A stretch of 64,000 nt of DNA from Qipengyuania seohaensis (GTDB lineage Bacteria; Pseudomonadota; Alphaproteobacteria; Sphingomonadales; Sphingomonadaceae), in assembly GCF_002795865.1 (NCBI RefSeq), contig NZ_CP024920.1, forward strand, positions 1,585,001 to 1,649,000, written 5' to 3'. The notes under the pieces were generated by a model. It searched no databases, was not told the DNA's origin, and worked only from the letters and a program-made list of their open reading frames with translations. Position 1 is the first letter of the stretch. Every line of letters begins with the position of its first letter. This document shows, piece by piece, positions 59,486-64,000 of the stretch. A program made the position numbers and the translations under genes.

Positions 59486-60785
59486 TTCGCTGCGTATCGC
59501 GCTGGCCGGGCTCGGCACTGTCGGCACTGGGGTCATCCGCCTGATCGAAACCAATCGCGAGATGATTGCTGCACGCGCAGGTCGGCCGATCGAGATCGTT
59601 GCGGTGACCGCTCGGGAGCGGGGAAAGGACAGGGGTGTCGACCTCTCTCCCTACGCCTGGGTCGACGACATGCTGGCTATGGCGACGCGTGCCGACGTCG
59701 ATGTGGTGGTCGAACTCGTCGGGGGCTCCGATGGACCAGCACTCACGCTTGCGCGCTCGGCGCTCGATGCGGGCAAGGGGCTGGTCACCGCAAACAAGGC
59801 CATGGTGGCACATCACGGGCTGGAACTCGCCGAACTGGCCGCAATCGCGAAGGCCCCGTTCGCTTTCGAAGCCGCGGTGGCGGGCGGTATCCCGGTCGTA
59901 AAGGGATTGCGCGAAGGAACGGCCGCCAACGCGCTCAACCGCATTTACGGCATTCTCAACGGCACCTGCAATTACGTGTTGTCGGAGATGGAGCGCACGG
60001 GCGCCGACTTCGACGAGATGCTTCAGGCCGCCCAGGAAAAGGGCTACGCCGAGGCCGATCCGGCCTTCGATATCGAAGGGGTCGATGCCGCGCACAAGCT
60101 GGCGATTCTTGCGGCCATCGGTTTCGGGACGCGGATCGATTTCGATGCCGTCCAGACCGAAGGGATCACGCAGGTCCGGGCGAGCGATATCGCCCAGGCG
60201 GACGCGCTCGGTTACGTGGTGCGGCTGGTCGGCATCGCCACTTTGGAGGACGGCGGCGACGGGCCGCGCCTGCTTCAGCGAGTGCGTCCATGTCTGGTGC
60301 CGTTCCGCCACCCGCTCGCGGCGGTGACCGGTCCGACCAATGCCGTGGTCGCAGAAGGCGATTTTTCCGGCAGGCTGCTCTTCCAAGGTGCAGGCGCAGG
60401 CGACAAGCCGACGGCGAGTGCCGTGGTCGCCGACCTGATCGAGATCGCCCGCGGCCAGTGCGGCGCGCCGTTCTCGGTTCCTGTCACTGCGCTGCAAAGC
60501 TGTGTCGCGGCTGATCCGGGCGACCGCAACGGACGCGATTACCTGCGCTTTACGGTGGCCGATCGGCCCGGTGTGCTTGCCGAGATTACGGCTGCCATGC
60601 GCGATGCGGGCGTTTCGATTGAAAGCATGATCCAGCGCAGCCGCGATCACGATGGTGGGGAGGTGCAGGTTGCCATGGTAACGCACGAAGGGCTAGAACG
60701 CTGCGTGACAGAAGCCATGTCACTCCTGGAGGGCTCGCCTAGCCTGACGGCTGCGCCCCTGGTGATGCCGATCCTGAAGGACTGA
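59478..60785 (+). CDS. hom: Homoserine dehydrogenase
   Basis: 435 residues. NAD(P)H-dependent reduction of aspartate semialdehyde to homoserine, the branch to threonine and methionine. Rossmann motif GLGTVGTG (11-18), NKAMVAHHG, catalytic region GILNGTCNYVLSEME and DPAFDIEGVDAAHKLAIL, and a C-terminal ACT domain (LRFTVADRPGVLAEITAAMRDAGVSIESM) for feedback control, typically by threonine. ATG 59478 fits the family start. The last 47 bases overlap the convergent gene. Confidence 0.97.
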   Translation: MSDSLRIALAGLGTVGTGVIRLIETNREMIAARAGRPIEIVAVTARERGKDRGVDLSPYAWVDDMLAMATRADVDVVVELVGGSDGPALTLARSALDAGKGLVTANKAMVAHHGLELAELAAIAKAPFAFEAAVAGGIPVVKGLREGTAANALNRIYGILNGTCNYVLSEMERTGADFDEMLQAAQEKGYAEADPAFDIEGVDAAHKLAILAAIGFGTRIDFDAVQTEGITQVRASDIAQADALGYVVRLVGIATLEDGGDGPRLLQRVRPCLVPFRHPLAAVTGPTNAVVAEGDFSGRLLFQGAGAGDKPTASAVVADLIEIARGQCGAPFSVPVTALQSCVAADPGDRNGRDYLRFTVADRPGVLAEITAAMRDAGVSIESMIQRSRDHDGGEVQVAMVTHEGLERCVTEAMSLLEGSPSLTAAPLVMPILKD

Positions 60786-61365
60786 TTTCTTCGTCGGGTT
60801 CAAGGGGCGGCGGCAAGCCTAGCTCGTCGGCATTCGACTGGACCCGGGCTTCGCCCGCGATGACCACAGAACCATCGGATGAGTAGGAATTGCCACGCGG
60901 GGCGAGCCCTTGGGCCGCGCGATCGGCATCGGAGCCCGGTGGGGTATCGGGCAGGCTATCGAAGTCGATCATGTAGACCGGTGGTGGGACGCTCCCCATC
61001 CTGATGCAGCCGACGGGCCAACCCTGGTCATGGCAATCGAGAATGAAATCCGGCGTCTTGGGGTCCTTCTTGAAGGCGGTTTCCTCAGCAATCCGCCTTT
61101 CGACCTTGTCCTTATCGTAATATTTCGAATTCTCGGTATTGCGACGGCGGCAGACGATGATCTCGCGGGAGATTTCCGCCGCATCCTGCTCCTCGCTGCA
61201 ATCCTCGAGGCGCTGCGCGTCGTCGACGCTAACGTCGTCCGGCACGAGCAGGTCGATCCGCTCCGGCGGCGTGGCCGACTGGGCCTCCAGCGCCTTCTGC
61301 GCCAGTGCCGGTTGCGAATGCGAGGCAATAAGAATGCAGAGGGCTGCCCCGCCAAGTCTCGACAA
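60739..61365 (-). CDS. Secreted protein of unknown function
   Basis: 208 residues. Signal peptide (GGAALCILIASHSQPALAQ), then an acidic protein with REIIVCRRR (a motif common in small sphingomonad secreted proteins, by recall) and LDCHDQGWPVGCIRMG, giving several Cys. Pro-rich tail. Its 3' end overlaps the end of hom by 47 bases in antisense, which supports neither gene against the other; hom is certain, and the signal peptide with internal Cys pattern supports this one. Divergent from glpX by 90 bases. Confidence 0.7.
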   Translation of the reverse strand: MSRLGGAALCILIASHSQPALAQKALEAQSATPPERIDLLVPDDVSVDDAQRLEDCSEEQDAAEISREIIVCRRRNTENSKYYDKDKVERRIAEETAFKKDPKTPDFILDCHDQGWPVGCIRMGSVPPPVYMIDFDSLPDTPPGSDADRAAQGLAPRGNSYSSDGSVVIAGEARVQSNADELGLPPPLEPDEEISPSGSASPGAQPSG

Positions 61366-61455
61366 GATGATGCTCCTGCGTATATCGGCCCGCGCATACG
61401 ATTTCGCGGCCCATCCACCTGAGGGCCCAAACTCGCTTCAAGGACTGAACACCCC

Positions 61456-62430
61456 ATGAACTCGCCTGCTGAAAATTCCCTCGACCGCGTTCTCGTCCTT
61501 GAAATGGTTCGCGTGACCGAAGCGGCGGCGGTCGCGGCTTCGAAACTGATCGGGCGCGGTGACGAGAAGGCTGCGGACGCTGCAGCAGTGGAGGCGATGC
61601 GCAAGGCTTTCGACACCCTTTATATGGATGGCACCGTGGTCATCGGCGAGGGCGAGCGCGACGAGGCACCGATGCTGTTCATCGGTGAAAAGGTCGGCGG
61701 CGCTCCGGGCAAGGGCCCGAAGATCGACATCGCGCTGGATCCGCTGGAAGGCACCACCATTACCGCGAAGGCAGGGCCCAATTCGCTGGCAGTACTTGCG
61801 GCAGCAGAGGAAGGCTGCCTGCTCAACGCGCCTGATGTCTACATGGACAAGCTGGCGGTCGGCCCGGGCTATCCCGATGGCATCATCGACCTTGCCAAAT
61901 CACCGACCGAGAATGTGAAAGCCGTGGCCGAAGCCAAGGGCGTGGAGCCGGGCGACATCATCGTCTGCGTGCTCGACCGTCCCCGCCATGCCGACCTGAT
62001 CGCGGAGCTGCGCTCGCTCGGCTGCGGCGTGGTCCTGATCGGCGATGGAGATGTGGCAGGCGTGATCGCGGTGACGGATGAGGAAACCACGATCGACATG
62101 TACATGGGGCAGGGCGGCGCGCCAGAGGGCGTGCTGGCTGCGGCCGCGCTGCGCTGTGTCGGCGGCCAGTTCAACGGACGGCTGGTGTTCCGTAACGACG
62201 ACGAGAAGGCCCGCGCTGCCAAGTGGGGCATTACCGACCTCGACCGCATCTACACGCGCGACGATCTGGTGAAGGGCGACTGCATCTTCGCGGCGACCGG
62301 CGTGACCTCGGGCAGCTTGCTCGAAGGCGTGAAGTACCTGCGCGGCGGCAAGATGACGACCGAAAGCGTCGTCATGCGTGCGTCGAGCGGCACGGTTCGC
62401 TGGATCAAGGGCGAACATCGCACGAAATAA
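61456..62430 (+). CDS. glpX: Class II fructose-1,6-bisphosphatase
   Basis: 324 residues; hydrolyses fructose-1,6-bisphosphate in gluconeogenesis. GlpX blocks: RVLVLEMVRVTEAAAVAASKLIGRGDEKAAD, GTVVIGEGERDEAPMLFIGE, DIALDPLEGTT (metal site), GGAPEGVLAAAALRCVGGQF and VTSGSLLEGVKY. Together with gpmA in this window it supports carbon flow through gluconeogenesis. ATG 61456. A hairpin follows the stop. Confidence 0.96.
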   Translation: MNSPAENSLDRVLVLEMVRVTEAAAVAASKLIGRGDEKAADAAAVEAMRKAFDTLYMDGTVVIGEGERDEAPMLFIGEKVGGAPGKGPKIDIALDPLEGTTITAKAGPNSLAVLAAAEEGCLLNAPDVYMDKLAVGPGYPDGIIDLAKSPTENVKAVAEAKGVEPGDIIVCVLDRPRHADLIAELRSLGCGVVLIGDGDVAGVIAVTDEETTIDMYMGQGGAPEGVLAAAALRCVGGQFNGRLVFRNDDEKARAAKWGITDLDRIYTRDDLVKGDCIFAATGVTSGSLLEGVKYLRGGKMTTESVVMRASSGTVRWIKGEHRTK

Positions 62431-62436
62431 CCAGCG

Positions 62437-62456
62437 AAGCGGGGAATGCCCCGCTT
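62437..62456 (+). terminator. Terminator-like hairpin after glpX
   Basis: Perfect 8-base-pair stem AAGCGGGG-AATG-CCCCGCTT, 7 bases after the glpX stop. There is no T tract after it (GTCGTGTT), so it may stabilise the 3' end rather than terminate fully. Confidence 0.5.
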
Positions 62457-62524
62457 GTCGTGTTGCAATCCCATGACGTGTCGCTAGGCGGGAGTGACTG
62501 CCAGCCGATACGGGATTCGCTCAC

Positions 62525-63460
62525 ATGAAGATCATGGCCGCCAATTCGAACCTGCCGCTCGCCCGCGCGATCGCAGGCTATCTCGAAATGCCTCTCGTCG
62601 ATGCGCAGGTGCGCCGCTTCGCCGACGAAGAAATCTTCGTGGAAATCCACGAGAACGTGCGCGGCGAGGATGTCTTCGTCGTCCAGTCGACCAGCTATCC
62701 AGCGAACGACAATCTCATGGAATTGCTGATCTGCATCGATGCGCTCAAGCGTGCCTCGGCGCGGCGTATCACGGCCGTAGTCCCTTATTTCGGCTATGCT
62801 CGTCAGGACCGGAAGCCGGGGCCGCGTACGCCGATCTCGGCCAAGCTGGTGGCGAACCTCATCACCGAAGCGGGTGCCGACCGCGTTCTTTCAGTCGACC
62901 TGCACGCCGGCCAGATTCAGGGCTTCTTCGATATCCCGACCGACAACCTCTATGCGGCGCCGGTCATGGCTGCCGACATCCAGGCGCGGTACGGCGATCA
63001 GGATCTCATGGTCGTTTCGCCCGACGTCGGCGGTGTCGTTCGCGCACGTGCGCTGGCCAAGCGCCTCGACAACGCCCCGCTCGCGATCGTGGACAAGCGC
63101 CGCGATCGTCCTGGCGAAAGCGAAGTGATGAACATCATCGGCGATGTGTCGGGCCGCCACTGTATCCTGATCGACGATATCATCGATTCGGGCGGCACGC
63201 TGTGCAACGCAGCCCAGGCGCTGCTCGACCAAGGGGCCGCTTCGGTGGCGGCCTATATCACGCACGGCGTCCTTTCCGGTGGCGCGGTCGCGCGCGTCGA
63301 TGGATCGGCGCTGAAGGAACTGGTGATCACCGATTCCATCAAGCCGACGGACGCAGCATCGGATTCCGAACGCATCCGTATCCTGACCATCGCCCCGTTG
63401 ATCGGCGAAGCGGTGCGGCGCATCGCGGACGAAAGCTCGGTCAGCTCGCTGTTCGACTGA
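62525..63460 (+). CDS. prs: Ribose-phosphate pyrophosphokinase (PRPP synthetase)
   Basis: 311 residues. Makes PRPP from ribose-5-phosphate and ATP for purine, pyrimidine, His, Trp and NAD synthesis. Class I signatures: [40 protein letters not shown], the PRPP synthetase signature [18 protein letters not shown], and [20 protein letters not shown] then [14 protein letters not shown] (PRPP-binding loop). ATG 62525. It feeds Apt and the PurE/PurK pathway in this window. Confidence 0.97.
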   Translation: MKIMAANSNLPLARAIAGYLEMPLVDAQVRRFADEEIFVEIHENVRGEDVFVVQSTSYPANDNLMELLICIDALKRASARRITAVVPYFGYARQDRKPGPRTPISAKLVANLITEAGADRVLSVDLHAGQIQGFFDIPTDNLYAAPVMAADIQARYGDQDLMVVSPDVGGVVRARALAKRLDNAPLAIVDKRRDRPGESEVMNIIGDVSGRHCILIDDIIDSGGTLCNAAQALLDQGAASVAAYITHGVLSGGAVARVDGSALKELVITDSIKPTDAASDSERIRILTIAPLIGEAVRRIADESSVSSLFD

Positions 63461-63463
63461 CGC

Positions 63464-64000
63464 CTAGTCGGAGCCCGGCTCGGCGGATGGATCGCGCCAC
63501 GATGGCCTTTCCGATCCTGCAAGCTTGGCAATGGCTTCAAGCCTGCGCGACTGGCGTATCTCCATCGTGATCCGCAGCAGCGGGCATTCGCCCGTCAGCA
63601 TGGCACCGGGCGTATGGTCGAAGAAATGGCGCATTTCCCGCGTCATGTGGGATTGGTCGAAGTAGCGCAGTCGTAGCTCCGATTCCTCGGTAGCATCGGC
63701 AACTCCGAGCAGCGCTGCAGCCATATCGAGCGCGCGGGCCCGGCGAAGGGCGAATTTCGGGGTCACCCCCCAGTTTCGCGAGATGGTCCGCTCAAGCGTC
63801 CGCGGTGTGACTTCGTGGTCGCATGCAAAGTCCGAAAGGCTGGCCGTGGGGTTGGTCAGCGTCAGCCGCTCGAATTCGTCCAGCAGGTCATGTGGCCTGT
63901 CCGGAGCTGCTGCTTGCAAGGAATCGCGCAATGCGGCCTCGCTCGCGTCGAGCCAGGCATGTGGATCGTCTTGCGGGTGGTGCCCAGGGGAAACTTTCTG
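63464..64000 (-). CDS. AraC-family transcriptional regulator, 3' part only
   Basis: The last 179 or so residues are visible; the start lies past the right edge. The C-terminal AraC DNA-binding domain has two helix-turn-helix units: LSDFACDHEVTPRTLERTISRNWGVTPKFALRRARALDMA and LRLRYFDQSHMTREMRHFFDHTPG. The frame stays open through 64000, so the N-terminal ligand domain is missing from view. A stop 3 bases from prs makes the two convergent. Target and ligand unknown. Confidence 0.87.
   Translation of the reverse strand, partial: QKVSPGHHPQDDPHAWLDASEAALRDSLQAAAPDRPHDLLDEFERLTLTNPTASLSDFACDHEVTPRTLERTISRNWGVTPKFALRRARALDMAAALLGVADATEESELRLRYFDQSHMTREMRHFFDHTPGAMLTGECPLLRITMEIRQSRRLEAIAKLAGSERPSWRDPSAEPGSD

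Noticed and set aside
1..64000. Mobile elements, prophage, CRISPR or tRNA-borne islands
   Set aside because: No transposase, integrase, direct-repeat array or attachment-site duplication was seen; both tRNAs are flanked by core genes.

Overview
The window reads as ordinary core chromosome from a GC-rich alphaproteobacterium of the order Sphingomonadales, most likely family Erythrobacteraceae (Erythrobacter or a close relative). The basis is gene content and protein style: a SciP-type cell-cycle protein, MipZ, petABC encoding a cytochrome bc1 complex, a tonB-exbB-exbD cluster, a DUF3035/BamF-like lipoprotein after lspA, and secreted proteins with TonB-type C-termini. Genus is inference from recall; no database was searched. 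Genes are densely packed with many 1-8 base start/stop overlaps. I see no insertion sequence, prophage, CRISPR array, rRNA or integrase.

Layout: 1-6.4 kb holds a partial YihY/BrkB protein, a J-domain chaperone, pdxH, a cation-diffusion transporter, a PhzF protein, a serine hydrolase, a small Cys-rich membrane protein and mnmA. 6.5-7.5 kb holds an unknown small gene, sciP and a GlsB-type membrane protein. 7.6-13.7 kb is an RND efflux adaptor/permease pair with an operator-like promoter, then a DUF445 protein. 13.7-17.3 kb carries two related secreted TonB-C-like proteins, GC-poorer than their surroundings where counted, and etfBA under a palindromic promoter. 17.5-22.6 kb holds a DUF6265 protein, sucC, a CysQ/IMPase-like phosphatase, an OmpA lipoprotein and a CNNM/CorC membrane protein.

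22.7-31.6 kb is a leftward run of ten tightly packed genes: 47-aa protein, gpmA, purE, purK, folA, dipeptidase, ribF, ileS, lspA, bamF-like. It combines glycolysis, purine, folate, flavin, tRNA charging and lipoprotein maturation. tRNA-Thr(GGT) lies upstream of it. 31.9-41.5 kb holds an acyl-CoA dehydrogenase, two bacterial PH-domain membrane proteins, a small GNAT protein, a threonine aldolase-type enzyme, an EamA transporter, an epimerase-like protein, pepN and pgeF.

41.7-47.8 kb has petABC, apt, a cation/proton antiporter coupled to an OmpA lipoprotein, and tRNA-Gly(TCC). 47.8-54.6 kb has panC, then a rightward mipZ - J-domain protein - phosphohexomutase - DUF2059 - Lhr-type helicase run. 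54.6-57.8 kb is a leftward tonB-exbB-exbD-exbD unit plus a third exbD behind a terminator. 58.2-64 kb has an unknown secreted protein, a thioesterase, hom, another unknown secreted protein, glpX, prs and a partial AraC-type regulator.

No wholly new multi-gene system is evident. The best leads are cis-regulatory (RND operator, etfBA palindrome, a ribosome-site hairpin after etfA, intercistronic structures in the TonB cluster) and protein-level (a roughly 110-residue insertion in the RND permease, the secreted TonB-C pair, the small gene preceding sciP).
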